A stretch of 64,000 bases of DNA from assembly GCF_000577895.1 (NCBI RefSeq), contig NZ_HG917868.1, positions 2,356,001 through 2,420,000 of the forward strand, written 5' to 3'. The position numbers and the translations under genes are program-made. Every line of letters starts with the position of its first letter. The stretch's first letter is position 1. Of this stretch, positions 1 to 9,726 are shown piece by piece. A model generated the notes under the pieces. That model was given only the letters and a program-made list of their open reading frames with translations, had not been told where the DNA came from and made no database searches. The DNA comes from Clostridium bornimense. Lineage in GTDB: Bacteria; Bacillota; Clostridia; Clostridiales; Clostridiaceae.

Positions 1-573
1 AAAATCAGCTTCTTGTTTAGCTTTTGCTTTCATAATTTCATGTAGGTTTTCACCAGATACCCTCATATATTTTTCAATAACTGTAACAACTATATATAGA
101 GTTATAAAAAATGCTGCTGAAGCTGCTAACATAATTATATAAGCTATCAAATTCTCCCTTATATTCACAATACCATCTAATATTATCTTAATAACTTCTA
201 TAACTGAAGTTAGAGAGATGAAAAAAATAGTTCTATTCTTTTTTGCATATAAAGCAGATATTGTTAATAACGGAAATGCAAATGTGTACATTATTAGTTC
301 TTTACTAGCAAATATAGTTAGTACCCATGGTATATATAGAGAAAAAAATGAAAGCATTCCTACTTTACTATCTGATTTATCTTTTCTGTAAGTAACAGTA
401 GCTACAATTAGCATTATCTGCAAATATGAAAGTATTCCTACAACAACTATTGGATTGATTCTCCCCATATAAACAGACAATAATAAGCCTAAGTCTGTTA
501 TAATTGCTAATATCCATGAAACAATTAAATTCATCTTATTAGCATACATATTAAACTTTTTCTGATTATCCAT
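1..573 (-). CDS. Methyl-accepting chemotaxis protein, N-terminal part (cut by window edge)
   Basis: An open frame of 191 codons runs off the left edge in phase. It starts at an ATG preceded by an AGGAG ribosome binding site about 583-589. The visible part has six predicted membrane helices (about residues 13-33, 40-60, 70-88, 92-108, 113-131 and 140-165) and then a charged stretch entering the cytoplasm. This layout, and local sequence such as IVSWI near the start, match the complete receptor just upstream at 608-2092, so I read it as a tandem paralog whose signalling domain lies outside the window. Only 34 bases separate the two genes, so they are probably cotranscribed. No periplasmic ligand domain is visible; sensing would be through the membrane bundle. 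The receptor assignment rests on this paralogy, since the signalling hairpin itself is not visible. Confidence 0.75.
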   Translation of the reverse strand, partial: MDNQKKFNMYANKMNLIVSWILAIITDLGLLLSVYMGRINPIVVVGILSYLQIMLIVATVTYRKDKSDSKVGMLSFFSLYIPWVLTIFASKELIMYTFAFPLLTISALYAKKNRTIFFISLTSVIEVIKIILDGIVNIRENLIAYIIMLAASAAFFITLYIVVTVIEKYMRVSGENLHEIMKAKAKQEADF

Positions 574-607
574 CTTAATTTTTCTCCTCTTCTTTTGTGC
601 TTATATA

Positions 608-2092
608 TTAATTGCTTATTTTTTCTAATTGTTCTATAACCTTCACTAATTCTCCAACTAATTTTCTTGCATGATTAGAATGAATTATATATTCACTAGA
701 CATTGCTGCAGTTTCTTCTGAATTAGACATAGTTTCCTCTGATACAGCAGATATACTTGTTATTGATGCAGTGATTATATCACTTGATTTCACAACCTCA
801 TCTATACTGTTTTTAACTAAATTATTCTTGTTCATTATTTCACTAATTTCATTATTTATTTTACCAAAAACAGTATCAGTCTCTTCTACTAAACTATTTT
901 GTTTTCCATTACTTATAGTAAGTCTTTCAACTACTTCACTAGATTTATTACACTTGTTTTGAAGCTTTACTACAATACTATCAATATTCTTAGTTGCTTC
1001 CTTACATTGATCTGCAAGTAAACCTACCTCATTTGCAACGACACTAAATCCTTTTCCTGCTTCTCCAGCTCTAGCTGCTTCTATAGATGCATTTAATGCT
1101 AAAAGATTAGTTTGACCTGCTATTCCAGATATAACACCAGTAATATCTGCTATTTCTTTTGATTCTTCTAAAAGTTCCTTCATAATACCATATACTTCTT
1201 TTGTATTATCAGTAACTATATTAGATTCTTCAATAAGCTCTTTTAAAATATCTTCTCCTTGCTTTATTACTGTGTAAGCATTTTCTGAAGATTTTTCCAT
1301 CAAATCACATGCCTTTGATGATTCTTCTATATCTGAATTTATTTTATCTAAATGACTAGATTGCATTTGTATATCTTCCGCTGTAGTAGTAGCCCCTTTT
1401 GATATTTCTTCTATTGCAAAAGCTACTGATTCAGATGAAGTAGATATCTCTTCAACAATTCTATCTATCTCATTAGAATTTTCTGATACAACTTTTATAG
1501 TCTTCTTTATTTCTGCTGCAATTTCATCTTGTTTTTGTTTCGCTTCTTCAACTCTTCTTAAATTCTCTATAGAATTACTAATATTACTGTCAATTACATT
1601 AGTTACGATATACATAATAATATAAAATGATACTGAAGCTATAATCATAGTAGTATATAATGAAAAATTGAAATTATCTAATCTATTATAATCATATATA
1701 CTTTTTGCAACTTCTAAAACTAATGCCATCACCCCAAGGATAACTACTAGTCTCCTATCTGAATAAGTACAGTATATTGCGGATATCACTAATACGAAAA
1801 CATATATTTCTATATTTTCTGTTCTATAAAATATTATTCCCCAAGCTAAATATGATGATAAAAAAGTTAATATACCTGAAAAATAATTTTTATTATTCTT
1901 CTTATAAGCTATTGTGGCCAATATTATAGGAATTTGTATTAAGATAATATAAATGGCATTTACCCACCAGCGTGATCCTTCTTCAAAAGAATTGCTAATC
2001 AAAGATATATCCATAAATATACATATAATCCAACTGATAAATATAGATTTTCTATTTGCAAAATTTATTATAGATGCAGTACTATCATTCAT
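608..2092 (-). CDS. Methyl-accepting chemotaxis protein with six-TM sensor
   Basis: 494 residues. Six hydrophobic helices fill residues 16-165, and there is no large extracellular loop or HAMP domain. A long coiled coil follows, with the conserved MCP hairpin tip at about residues 321-358 ([20 protein letters not shown], then [11 protein letters not shown]), which in this family contacts CheA/CheW. Ligand is unknown; the all-membrane sensor suggests membrane state, redox or a hydrophobic signal, which is inference. The ATG has a GGGGAG ribosome binding site, and a sigma-D type promoter lies 34-60 bases upstream. First gene of a two-receptor operon. Two receptors plus a flagellar-type promoter imply a chemotactic, motile cell. 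Confidence 0.93.
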   Translation of the reverse strand: MNDSTASIINFANRKSIFISWIICIFMDISLISNSFEEGSRWWVNAIYIILIQIPIILATIAYKKNNKNYFSGILTFLSSYLAWGIIFYRTENIEIYVFVLVISAIYCTYSDRRLVVILGVMALVLEVAKSIYDYNRLDNFNFSLYTTMIIASVSFYIIMYIVTNVIDSNISNSIENLRRVEEAKQKQDEIAAEIKKTIKVVSENSNEIDRIVEEISTSSESVAFAIEEISKGATTTAEDIQMQSSHLDKINSDIEESSKACDLMEKSSENAYTVIKQGEDILKELIEESNIVTDNTKEVYGIMKELLEESKEIADITGVISGIAGQTNLLALNASIEAARAGEAGKGFSVVANEVGLLADQCKEATKNIDSIVVKLQNKCNKSSEVVERLTISNGKQNSLVEETDTVFGKINNEISEIMNKNNLVKNSIDEVVKSSDIITASITSISAVSEETMSNSEETAAMSSEYIIHSNHARKLVGELVKVIEQLEKISN

Positions 2093-2125
2093 GAAAATCT
2101 CCCCTTTTTATTTTTCTATTTTTTT

Positions 2126-2152
2126 ATATCGGAGTTTTTTCATTAAAATTTA
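2126..2152 (-). promoter_or_regulatory. Sigma-D (FliA/sigma-28) type promoter for the chemotaxis receptor operon
   Basis: On the minus strand TAAA, a 15-base spacer and TCCGATAT match the known flagellar sigma consensus TAAA-N15-GCCGATAA at all but two positions, with exact spacing. It points at the receptor gene starting at 2092. No competing sigma-A promoter of similar quality is evident in this gap. Confidence 0.75.
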
Positions 2153-2250
2153 TAATTTTATCACTATTTTTTAATAGGAAATTCAAGAAAAATCTATCAT
2201 TACCATATGTAAACATTTTATTTGAAATTATTAACAGTAATTTATTATAA

Positions 2251-2287
2251 TTCACCACTACTTATCTAGAACAGATTCTAATATAAA
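2251..2287. repeat. Dispersed repeat core, copy A (inverted relative to 15524-15560)
   Basis: The 37-base segment containing CCACTACTTA and CTAGAACAG reappears as its reverse complement at 15524-15560 with only about four differences. It lies between the receptor operon and the purD terminator. It has no coding potential. The second copy lies inside a larger heptamer-bounded element, so this one may be a relic of the same family. Confidence 0.65.
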
Positions 2288-2330
2288 AAAATACTGTTGC
2301 ATAAAGTTAAGTTTTTATGCAACAGTATTT
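2284..2330 (-). terminator. Rho-independent terminator of the purine operon
   Basis: A 13-bp perfect stem (ATACTGTTGCATA at 2291-2303 pairing with 2316-2328) is followed on the minus strand by a T-rich run. It sits 17 bases beyond the purD stop codon. Confidence 0.85.
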
Positions 2331-2346
2331 TACATTTTAATAATAT

Positions 2347-3597
2347 TTATTTTATTTCACCAATATCTTTTCTATAATAAAGTCCTTCAAAATCTACGTT
2401 TTTCATATCATTATAAGCTTTAGCTCTAGCATCTTCTAATGTACTATCTATAGCTACTACATTTAGAACTCTTCCTCCTGTAGTAAGAAGCTCTCCATCC
2501 TCTTCTTTTGCTCCTGCTATAAATAATTTTGAAGCAAATTTATCATTAACAGTAATTTTAAAACCAGTAGGATAACTTGCTGGATATCCTTTTGATGCTC
2601 CTGTTATACAACAAGAATGTCCATTTTTCCACTCTAATGTTACTTCTGATAACTTACCATCTAAAGCTTTTTCAATAACTTCTACAAGATCACTATCCAT
2701 AAGTGGAAGTACTGCTTGTGTTTCAGGATCTCCCATTCTTACATTATACTCTAAAGCATAAACACCTTTTTGAGTTATCATTACACCAAAGAATACTATT
2801 CCTGTAAAGTCAAATCCTTCTTCTCTTATACCTTCTAATGTTGGATTCATTATGTTCTTTATAAAATCTTCTTCTACTTCTTTTGTAAAGTATGGATTTG
2901 GAGCTATAACTCCCATTCCCCCTGTATTTGGTCCAGTTTCACCTTCATGAATTTTCTTATGATCTTTTGAAGATATAAATGGCAACATAGTCTTACCATC
3001 AGTAATGGCAAGAATTGATGCTTCAGGTCCTGTTAAAAATTCTTCTATTACTATCTTTTGCCCCGCACCTTTAAATACATCATCAACGATAAATGATTTT
3101 ACAGTAGAAACAGCATCTTCATAAGTTTCACTTATTACAACACCTTTTCCTGCAGCTAGTCCATCTGCTTTTATTACTATTGGATAATCTACAGTCTTTA
3201 AATATTCTATAGCCGGTTCAACTTCTGTAAATACCTCATATGCAGCAGTTTTAACATTATATTTCTTCATGAAGTCCTTTGAAAAAGACTTACTTCCTTC
3301 TAGCTGTGCTCCAATTTTACCTGGTCCAAAAATCTTTAAACCTTCTTTTTTAAATGTATCTACAACACCTTCTACAAGATATACTTCTGGTCCTACTATT
3401 GTTAAATCAATAGCTTCTTTTTTAGCAAAAGCAACAAATTCATCTATCTTAGATATATTAACATTTTCACATTTGTTTTCTATAGCTGTACCACCGTTCC
3501 CTGGTGCCACATATACCTTTTCCACTTTTGAACTTTCTGCACATTTATATGCTATAGCATGTTCTCTTCCACCGCTACCTAAAACTAAAACTTTCAT
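2347..3597 (-). CDS. purD: Phosphoribosylamine-glycine ligase
   Basis: 416 residues, normal length for GAR synthetase. It joins phosphoribosylamine and glycine using ATP, the second step of IMP synthesis. The N-terminus MKVLVLGSGGREHA is diagnostic. An ATP-grasp domain follows (GPGKIGAQLEGSKSFSK near residue 95, KADGLAAGKGVV near 145, GPNTGGMGVIAPNP near 225), and RMGDPETQ near 290 is the metal-binding end of the fold. Last gene of the purine operon, 21 bases after purH; the strong terminator at 2284-2330 follows it. Confidence 0.98.
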   Translation of the reverse strand: MKVLVLGSGGREHAIAYKCAESSKVEKVYVAPGNGGTAIENKCENVNISKIDEFVAFAKKEAIDLTIVGPEVYLVEGVVDTFKKEGLKIFGPGKIGAQLEGSKSFSKDFMKKYNVKTAAYEVFTEVEPAIEYLKTVDYPIVIKADGLAAGKGVVISETYEDAVSTVKSFIVDDVFKGAGQKIVIEEFLTGPEASILAITDGKTMLPFISSKDHKKIHEGETGPNTGGMGVIAPNPYFTKEVEEDFIKNIMNPTLEGIREEGFDFTGIVFFGVMITQKGVYALEYNVRMGDPETQAVLPLMDSDLVEVIEKALDGKLSEVTLEWKNGHSCCITGASKGYPASYPTGFKITVNDKFASKLFIAGAKEEDGELLTTGGRVLNVVAIDSTLEDARAKAYNDMKNVDFEGLYYRKDIGEIK

Positions 3598-3618
3598 AAT
3601 AATACGCTCCTTATTATA

Positions 3619-5112
3619 TTAGTGTTTGAAGTGTCTTATTCCTGTGAAGACCATTGGTATTCCATACTTGTTACAATTTTCAACCGATAATTTATCATTA
3701 ACAGATCCACCTGGTTGTACAATTGCACCTACTTTATATTTAGCACATTCATCAACAATATCTCCAAATGGGAAGAATGCATCTGAAGCAAGAATTGCTC
3801 CTTCTGTGTTTGCTCTCTCTAAAGCATCTTTTGCAGGCCAAATTCTATTAACTTGTCCTCCACCTATTCCTAAAGTCTTACCATCCTTAACTACAACGAT
3901 AGCATTAGACTTAACATATTTAACTACCTTCATTCCAAATTCCATATCTTTAAGTTGAGCTTCTGTTGGAGCTTTTTCTGTTACAACCTTGTATTCATCA
4001 ACTAATTTTCTATCTGATTGTTGAACAAGAAGTCCACCATCAACTTTAACTAATTCATGAGTATCACAAGCTTTAGTTTCACACTTAATAACTCTTAAAT
4101 TCTTCTTTTTCTTTAATACTTCAAGAGCCTCTGCAGTAAATCCTGGAGCAATAACTATTTCAAGGAATATCTCTACAAGTTTTTCTGCTGTAACAGCATC
4201 TACTTCCTTATTAAAAGCAACAATACCACCAAAAATTGAAGTTGGATCACATTCAAAAGCTTTATTGTAAGCATCTAAAGTTGTATCTGAAACTGCAACA
4301 CCACATGGAGTATTATGCTTTAATGCACAACAAGCAGTTTCTTCAAATTCACAAACTACCTTCCAAGCTATATCCATATCCTTGAAGTTATTATATGAAA
4401 GTTCCTTCCCATTTAATTGCTCTATATCTTTCATCGCACCTTTTTCTGTTGTAGAAACATAATAAGCTGCAGTTTGATGTCCATTTTCACCATATCTTAA
4501 ATCCATAGACTTCTTATATGAAATATTGTAATACTCATTGTATTCATCTTCTAATAAGAAGTTTGCAATAGCACCATCATAAGCACTCATTAAGTTAAAC
4601 ACCTTACCAGCCAACTTCTTCTTAAATGCTAATGATACTTCTCCAGCCTCCATTTGTCTCTTAACTTCATCATAATCTTTAGTATCTGAAATTACGATAA
4701 CATCTTGGAAATTCTTAGCTGCTGCTCTAAGCATTGTAGGTCCACCGATATCTATAAACTCAACCTTTTCTTCAAATGATAAATCTTCATTAACTTTATC
4801 AAAGAAAGGATATAGATTTACAATAACTATATCTATTGGTGTAATATTTTTCTCAGCTATTTTAGCCATGTGTTCTTTGTTATCTCTTATAGCTAAAATA
4901 CCACCATGGATATATGGGTTTAATGTCTTAACTCTTCCATCTAAAATCTCTGGGAACCCAGTTACTTCAGTAATATCTATTACCTTAACTCCATTTTCTT
5001 TTAAGTATTTATAAGTACCACCAGTTGATACTATTTCAACGCCTCTATTTTCAAGAAATTGTGCCATTTCTAAAATTCCATCTTTATAAAAAACGCTAAT
5101 TAAAGCTCTCAT
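3619..5112 (-). CDS. purH: Bifunctional AICAR formyltransferase / IMP cyclohydrolase
   Basis: 497 residues from the ATG at 5112; it performs the last two steps of IMP synthesis. An N-terminal MGS-like IMP cyclohydrolase domain (about 1-195, with STGGTYKYL and DGRVKTLNP) is followed by the transformylase domain, whose Lys-His pair is in KHNTPCG. The reading frame extends 11 codons further upstream, but those codons read only through the CAGTGCA tandem repeat. The ATG at 5112 has a strong GGAGGG ribosome binding site at 5117-5123, which fixes the start. The repeat array therefore ends directly against this binding site. Confidence 0.97.
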   Translation of the reverse strand: MRALISVFYKDGILEMAQFLENRGVEIVSTGGTYKYLKENGVKVIDITEVTGFPEILDGRVKTLNPYIHGGILAIRDNKEHMAKIAEKNITPIDIVIVNLYPFFDKVNEDLSFEEKVEFIDIGGPTMLRAAAKNFQDVIVISDTKDYDEVKRQMEAGEVSLAFKKKLAGKVFNLMSAYDGAIANFLLEDEYNEYYNISYKKSMDLRYGENGHQTAAYYVSTTEKGAMKDIEQLNGKELSYNNFKDMDIAWKVVCEFEETACCALKHNTPCGVAVSDTTLDAYNKAFECDPTSIFGGIVAFNKEVDAVTAEKLVEIFLEIVIAPGFTAEALEVLKKKKNLRVIKCETKACDTHELVKVDGGLLVQQSDRKLVDEYKVVTEKAPTEAQLKDMEFGMKVVKYVKSNAIVVVKDGKTLGIGGGQVNRIWPAKDALERANTEGAILASDAFFPFGDIVDECAKYKVGAIVQPGGSVNDKLSVENCNKYGIPMVFTGIRHFKH

Positions 5113-5123
5113 GTTACACCCTC

Positions 5124-5155
5124 CAGTGCACAGTGCACAGTGCACAGTGCACAGT
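5124..5155. repeat. Tandem heptamer array (CAGTGCA, about 4.6 copies)
   Basis: Four perfect copies of CAGTGCA plus CAGT. This is the left boundary of the 5124-5449 element and touches the purH ribosome binding site. Confidence 0.95.
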
Positions 5156-5200
5156 TAATACCGTGACTGACACCTTAGCAATTGTGCAATTATTTATTAA

Positions 5201-5449
5201 TTATTCTTTAAATCGTACACTTCTTACTATAGAATGTAACATTTTGCATAATTCCTTACACTCCTGAAGTATACCTTTAGTATCACTTAAACTTAAATAT
5301 CCCGATTCCAAAAGTAATTCAATCCAGTACTCTGTCTCCTCGGCTTCTTTTAATGCTATATTCATTTTATGTCCAAAGTCCCTTTTAGACTCTCCCCTAA
5401 GTGCTTCTCTAACATTTGCACCAATACTGTTCACTGCCCTACTGTGCAC
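5201..5449 (-). pseudogene. Four-helix-bundle (23S rRNA IVS-type) protein, N-terminally truncated
   Basis: An 82-codon frame opens with GTG inside the heptamer repeat and overlaps the purN stop by 11 bases. From about residue 9 (IGANVREA) it aligns with the complete homolog at 9727-10095: KDFGHKMNIALKEA and ETEYWIELL are nearly identical in both, and CKELCK is shared. About 40 N-terminal residues (the first helix) are missing and no normal ribosome binding site is evident, so I call it a remnant. Translational coupling to purN could still produce a fragment. The family (PF05635-type) is structurally related to Avd of diversity-generating retroelements; its cellular function is unknown. Confidence 0.65.
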
Positions 5450-6056
5450 TGATGTAGGTTTTTCTTCCTTCTACTCTCACTTTTCCTTCACTTATTAACT
5501 TTAGTGCTTCAGGTAATGCTTTATGTTCTTCCACAAGTATTCTTTCTTGTAATTGTTTTGGAGTGTCCTCTCCATATACCGGTACTGATTTTTGAAGAAT
5601 GATAGCCCCCGTATCTGTTCCTTCGTCTACAAAATGTACTGTACATCCTGATATCTTTACACCATATTCAATAGCTTTTTCGTGGACATGAATTCCGTAA
5701 GCACCTTTTCCACAAAAGCTTGGTATAAGAGATGGATGAATATTAATAATTCTATTTCTAAATTCATCTATTAATTCTTTTTTTATAATAGAAAAGAATC
5801 CTGCTAAAACTATTACATCTACATTACCTTTTAATGTTTCAAGAATCTTTCCACTTAAGGAATCTCCATATTCTTTTTTATCATATGTTAAAGTTCTTAT
5901 GCCTGCTTTTTTTGCTCTTTCTAAAGCATATGCACCTTTCGTATCACTAATTACGTATTCTATAGACACTTTGTCTAAATAACCATCACTAACTCTATCT
6001 ATAATGGTTTGAAGATTACTTCCACCACCAGATACTAACACTGCTATTTTAAGCAT
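5439..6056 (-). CDS. purN: Phosphoribosylglycinamide formyltransferase
   Basis: 205 residues. Transfers a formyl group from 10-formyl-THF to GAR. GGGSNLQTI binds the phosphate, NIHPSLIPSF carries the catalytic Asn and His, and DEGTDTGAII carries the catalytic Asp. It overlaps purM by 13 bases. The last residues (about ISAQ) and the TAG stop are encoded by the heptamer-type sequence of the adjacent element, so the natural C-terminus has been replaced. This lies outside the catalytic core and probably does no harm. Sequence identity with typical PurN is clear. Confidence 0.97.
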   Translation of the reverse strand: MLKIAVLVSGGGSNLQTIIDRVSDGYLDKVSIEYVISDTKGAYALERAKKAGIRTLTYDKKEYGDSLSGKILETLKGNVDVIVLAGFFSIIKKELIDEFRNRIINIHPSLIPSFCGKGAYGIHVHEKAIEYGVKISGCTVHFVDEGTDTGAIILQKSVPVYGEDTPKQLQERILVEEHKALPEALKLISEGKVRVEGRKTYISAQ

Positions 6057-7048
6057 ATATTTTCCCCTTCATTTTCATCAACATATCCAATTTCATGGGC
6101 AACTATTCCATGGCCAACTAAAATTTCCATTATTTTGTTTACATCTTCCCTAGCAACGCAAATAACAAATCCTATACCCATATTAAATGTATTATACATT
6201 TCTTCTTCTTTAACACCACGTCTCATAAGTTCTTTAAATATTGATGGGATTTCATAAGAATTTTTGTTTATTACAGCTCTATGGTTTTTATTCTTAAACA
6301 TTCTTGGAATATTTTCTATAAATCCACCACCAGTTATATGAGCCATACCATTGATATTTACTTTTGATAATAAATCAAGTACTGGCTTAACATATATTCT
6401 TGTAGGAGTTAATAAAACTTCTCCCATTTTCTTTCCCTCAAACTCTTCATCTAAATCAGTAATAAGTTTTCTTACTAATGAATATCCATTTGAGTGAATC
6501 CCTGAAGATTCTAATCCTATTAGAACATCACCAGACTTTATATTACTTCCATCAATAATTTCATCTTTCTCTACAACACCAATAGCAAAACCGGCTATAT
6601 CATATTCACCTTCTTTATAGAAACCAGGCATTTCTGCAGTTTCTCCGCCAATTAATGCACATCCAGCTTGTTGACATCCTTCTGATACACCTTTAACTAT
6701 GTCAGCTGCTTTTTCTGCTTCTAATTTACCGCAAGCCATATAATCTAAAAATACTACTGGTTTTGCTCCATGACAAAGTATGTCATTTACACACATTGCT
6801 GTACAATCTATTCCAACTGTATCATAAGTATTCATCTTAAATGCTATTTCAAGCTTTGTTCCAACTCCGTCTGTTCCTGAAACTAAAACTGGATTTTTAT
6901 ATCCTTGTCCAAGTTCGAACATTCCTGCAAATGATCCAAGACCATTTAAAACTCCTGGTATGAAAGTTTTTTCTGTATATTGTCTCATTAGTTGTACACT
7001 TTTGTAGCCTTCTTCTATATTTACGCCACTTTCTTTATATAAACTCAT
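6044..7048 (-). CDS. purM: Phosphoribosylformylglycinamidine cyclo-ligase
   Basis: 334 residues. AIR synthetase, which closes the imidazole ring with ATP. The N-terminal YKESGVNIEEG and the glycine-rich HITGGGFIENIPR are signature segments; SGTDGVGTKLEIA and GGETAEMPGFY are active-site loops. Length is typical. It sits 24 bases downstream of purF and overlaps purN. Confidence 0.98.
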   Translation of the reverse strand: MSLYKESGVNIEEGYKSVQLMRQYTEKTFIPGVLNGLGSFAGMFELGQGYKNPVLVSGTDGVGTKLEIAFKMNTYDTVGIDCTAMCVNDILCHGAKPVVFLDYMACGKLEAEKAADIVKGVSEGCQQAGCALIGGETAEMPGFYKEGEYDIAGFAIGVVEKDEIIDGSNIKSGDVLIGLESSGIHSNGYSLVRKLITDLDEEFEGKKMGEVLLTPTRIYVKPVLDLLSKVNINGMAHITGGGFIENIPRMFKNKNHRAVINKNSYEIPSIFKELMRRGVKEEEMYNTFNMGIGFVICVAREDVNKIMEILVGHGIVAHEIGYVDENEGENICLK

Positions 7049-7072
7049 CTAAGTTTCCCCGCTTTCATAATT

Positions 7073-8479
7073 TTAATCTTCTAAACGAACCTTGCTCATT
7101 TCCATTGGTGCTGATACTGGATATTCACCAGCAAAACAGCCTAAACAAAAATCATTTTTTCCACCTAAAGCTTCTACTAATGAAGGAATTGATAAATATC
7201 CTACAGAATCACTTCCTATAAAATCACTAATTTCATCTAAGCTTCTTTGAGCAGCAATAAGTTCACTTCTATATGGAGTGTCTATACCAAAATAGCATGG
7301 ATATTTAACTGCTGGAGCAGCTGATCTAAAGTGAACTTCTTTTGCGCCAGCTCTTCTCATAATATCTACTAACTTCTTAGAAGTTGTTCCCCTTACAATA
7401 GAATCGTCAATAAGAACTACTCTCTTTCCTTCAACTAAACATCTAAGTGCATTAAGTTTTATTGATACTGCCTTTTCTCTTAATTCTTGTGTTGGTGCAA
7501 TAAATGTTCTTGCAACATATTTATTTTTTACAATACCCATTGCATAAGGTATTCCTGAAGCTTTTGAATATCCTACTGCTGATGGTATACCGGAATCTGG
7601 TACACCTATTACTAAATCTGCATCTGCTGGAGCGTCTTTGTATAGTAGCTCTCCTGCTTTTACTCTTGCTTCATATACATTTATTCCATTCATTATAGAA
7701 TCTGGTCTTGCAAAATAAATATATTCAAAAGCACAAGCCTTAGTTATTGCTTTTTCATTTAATTTTATACTTCTTAATCCTTCATCATCTATAATTACTA
7801 TTTCACCTGGCTCTACATCTCTAACAAGTTCAGCTCCTATAACATCAAGAGCACAGCTTTCAGATGATAATACATAACCATCGTCTATCTTACCTATACA
7901 TAATGGTCTTATTCCATGAGGATCTCTTACCCCAATAAGTTTGTCCTCTGTTAATATTACTATAGCGTATGACCCCTTAACCGCTTGAACTGTATCCACT
8001 AAAGCTTTTTCTATCCCCTTAGAAGCTTTGCGTGCTATCATATTTAAAATAACTTCTGTATCAATTGTTGTTTGGAAATTATAACCTGACTCTTCTAATA
8101 ATTCTCTTAAAACATCAGTGTTAACTAAATTTCCGTTATGAGCTATAGCCATTTGTCCTAATTTGAATTTTGAAAGTAATGGTTGTGCATTTATAAGTCT
8201 AGTATCACCTGTTGTAGAATATCTTACGTGACCTATAGCTGCTTTACCGGTCATATTATTTAATGTTTCATCATCAAATACATCTGGAACAATCCCCATA
8301 CCTTTTTCAAGAATTAGATTTCCATCTTGATTAACGCATATTCCTGAACTTTCTTGTCCTCTATGCTGAAGTGCATATAATCCATAATAAACATAATGGG
8401 CAATTGTTGTTTTTTTGTTTGAGTATATACCGAAAACACCACACTCGTCTTTGAACTTATCACACTCTCTAATTGTCAT
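7073..8479 (-). CDS. purF: Amidophosphoribosyltransferase (Bacillus-type, Fe-S)
   Basis: 468 residues from the ATG at 8479. Catalyses the committed step, PRPP plus glutamine to phosphoribosylamine. A 12-residue propeptide ends at Cys13 (ECGVFG), the N-terminal nucleophile of the class II amidotransferase domain. The PRPP loop is VVLIDDSIVRGTTS. Cysteines in KACAFEYIYFARPDS, KYPCYFGID and FCLGCFAG fit the [4Fe-4S] ligands of Bacillus-type enzymes, so oxygen sensitivity is expected. A GTG at 8494 would add five codons but lies in the ribosome binding site (GAGG), so the ATG just beyond the purC stop was chosen. Confidence 0.97.
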   Translation of the reverse strand: MTIRECDKFKDECGVFGIYSNKKTTIAHYVYYGLYALQHRGQESSGICVNQDGNLILEKGMGIVPDVFDDETLNNMTGKAAIGHVRYSTTGDTRLINAQPLLSKFKLGQMAIAHNGNLVNTDVLRELLEESGYNFQTTIDTEVILNMIARKASKGIEKALVDTVQAVKGSYAIVILTEDKLIGVRDPHGIRPLCIGKIDDGYVLSSESCALDVIGAELVRDVEPGEIVIIDDEGLRSIKLNEKAITKACAFEYIYFARPDSIMNGINVYEARVKAGELLYKDAPADADLVIGVPDSGIPSAVGYSKASGIPYAMGIVKNKYVARTFIAPTQELREKAVSIKLNALRCLVEGKRVVLIDDSIVRGTTSKKLVDIMRRAGAKEVHFRSAAPAVKYPCYFGIDTPYRSELIAAQRSLDEISDFIGSDSVGYLSIPSLVEALGGKNDFCLGCFAGEYPVSAPMEMSKVRLED

Positions 8480-8480
8480 A

Positions 8481-9194
8481 TTAGATTTCCTCACTTATTC
8501 TCTTTAATATTTCTACATAAGCTTCTTTAACATTTCCCATGTCTCTTCTAAATCTATCTTTATCAAGTTTTTCACCAGTTGTAGCATCCCAGAATCTGCA
8601 TGTATCTGGTGAAATTTCATCAGCTAGTAAAATCTCTCCGTCAGCTGTCTTACCAAACTCTATTTTGAAATCAATAAGATTTATATTTTGTTTTAAGAAA
8701 AATTCTTTTAGTGTATCGTTTATAACTGCTGTCATATCATAAATTACTTTTAATTCTTCAAAAGTAGTAGCGCCAATTGCTACAGCGTGATAATCATTTA
8801 TTAGTGGATCTCCTAAATCATCATTTTTATAAGAAAGTTCAAATACTGTAGTTTTTAATTCAGTTCCCTCTTCAAGACCTAATCTCTTTGCCATTGACCC
8901 AGCAGCAACATTTCTTACTATAACTTCTAAAGGTATTATTGTTACCTTCTTACAAAGTTGATCTCTTTCATTTAATTTTTCAATAAAGTGAGTTTTAACA
9001 CCCTTCTTTGCTAAAAGCTCAAATAACATTGAAGTTATTGCATTGTTCAATTCACCCTTAGAATCAATTTGTCCCTTCTTTTCTCCGTTAAAAGCAGTAG
9101 CATCATCTTTATAATGAACTATTACCTTATCATCATCATTAGTTCTAAATATTTGTTTTGCCTTACCTTCATACATCATTTCTAACTTTTCCAT
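8481..9194 (-). CDS. purC: SAICAR synthase
   Basis: 237 residues, normal for bacterial PurC. It ligates aspartate to CAIR with ATP. It begins [16 protein letters not shown], the conserved KAK loop, and contains [28 protein letters not shown] and the [12 protein letters not shown] substrate loop. Its start overlaps the last base of the purE stop codon and its stop abuts purF, indicating translational coupling. Confidence 0.98.
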   Translation of the reverse strand: MEKLEMMYEGKAKQIFRTNDDDKVIVHYKDDATAFNGEKKGQIDSKGELNNAITSMLFELLAKKGVKTHFIEKLNERDQLCKKVTIIPLEVIVRNVAAGSMAKRLGLEEGTELKTTVFELSYKNDDLGDPLINDYHAVAIGATTFEELKVIYDMTAVINDTLKEFFLKQNINLIDFKIEFGKTADGEILLADEISPDTCRFWDATTGEKLDKDRFRRDMGNVKEAYVEILKRISEEI

Positions 9195-9673
9195 TATAGT
9201 TCCACTCCTTCTTCATTATCCCTAATAAAATTAACTTTCATATCTTTTCTATACTTTTCTAACTTGTCCTTAATTTCCGGATACTTAACTCCTAAAATTT
9301 GAGCTGCTATCATACCAGCATTATAAGAATTGTTAATACCTACAGTAGAAACTGGAATACCCTTTGGCATTTGAACTATTGAGAATAATGCATCCATCCC
9401 TTCTACTGCACCCTTTATAGGAACACCTATTACAGGTAATGTTGTTTGAGATGCTATTACACCTGGAAGATGAGCTGCAAGCCCAGCACCAGCAATAATT
9501 GCTTCACATCCAGTTTCCTCTAAATTTTTTATAACCTCTGATAACTTTTCCGGTACTCTATGAGCTGATAATACATGTGCTTCAAATGGAATATCAAATT
9601 CTCTTAAAGCATTTGCAGCCCCCCTCATCACTTCTGTATCGGATTTACTTCCAAATATGATTGCTACCTTCAT
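9194..9673 (-). CDS. purE: N5-carboxyaminoimidazole ribonucleotide mutase
   Basis: 159 residues, class I Pur[10 protein letters not shown] at the start, SAHRVPE and the [12 protein letters not shown] loop are diagnostic. No purK is visible, which is common in clostridia and leaves open how N5-CAIR is supplied here. The frame remains open 39 codons upstream through heptamer repeat and four-helix-bundle sequence, but the ATG at 9673 has a CGGAGG ribosome binding site (about 9680-9685), so the extension is not part of the gene. Confidence 0.97.
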   Translation of the reverse strand: MKVAIIFGSKSDTEVMRGAANALREFDIPFEAHVLSAHRVPEKLSEVIKNLEETGCEAIIAGAGLAAHLPGVIASQTTLPVIGVPIKGAVEGMDALFSIVQMPKGIPVSTVGINNSYNAGMIAAQILGVKYPEIKDKLEKYRKDMKVNFIRDNEEGVEL

Positions 9674-9726
9674 AAAAAAACCTCCGTTTTTTATGGCACA
9701 AGGCACAAGGCACAGGGCACAAGTAT

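Larger units (their letters stand above)
5124..5449 (-). mobile_element. Heptamer-bounded element carrying a truncated four-helix-bundle gene
   Basis: Bounded on the left by the CAGTGCA array and on the right by its reverse complement CTGTGCACTG at about 5439-5448. Between them lies only the C-terminal two thirds of a four-helix-bundle gene. The insert lies between purN and purH in the purine operon, in operon orientation. Its right edge supplies the last codons and the stop of purN. Mobility is inferred from the repeat boundaries and several related copies in this window; no transposase is present. Confidence 0.6.

Noticed and set aside
5113-5145. N-terminal extension of purH (MHCALCTGG)
   Set aside because: Encoded by the CAGTGCA array upstream of a strong ribosome binding site for the ATG at 5112.
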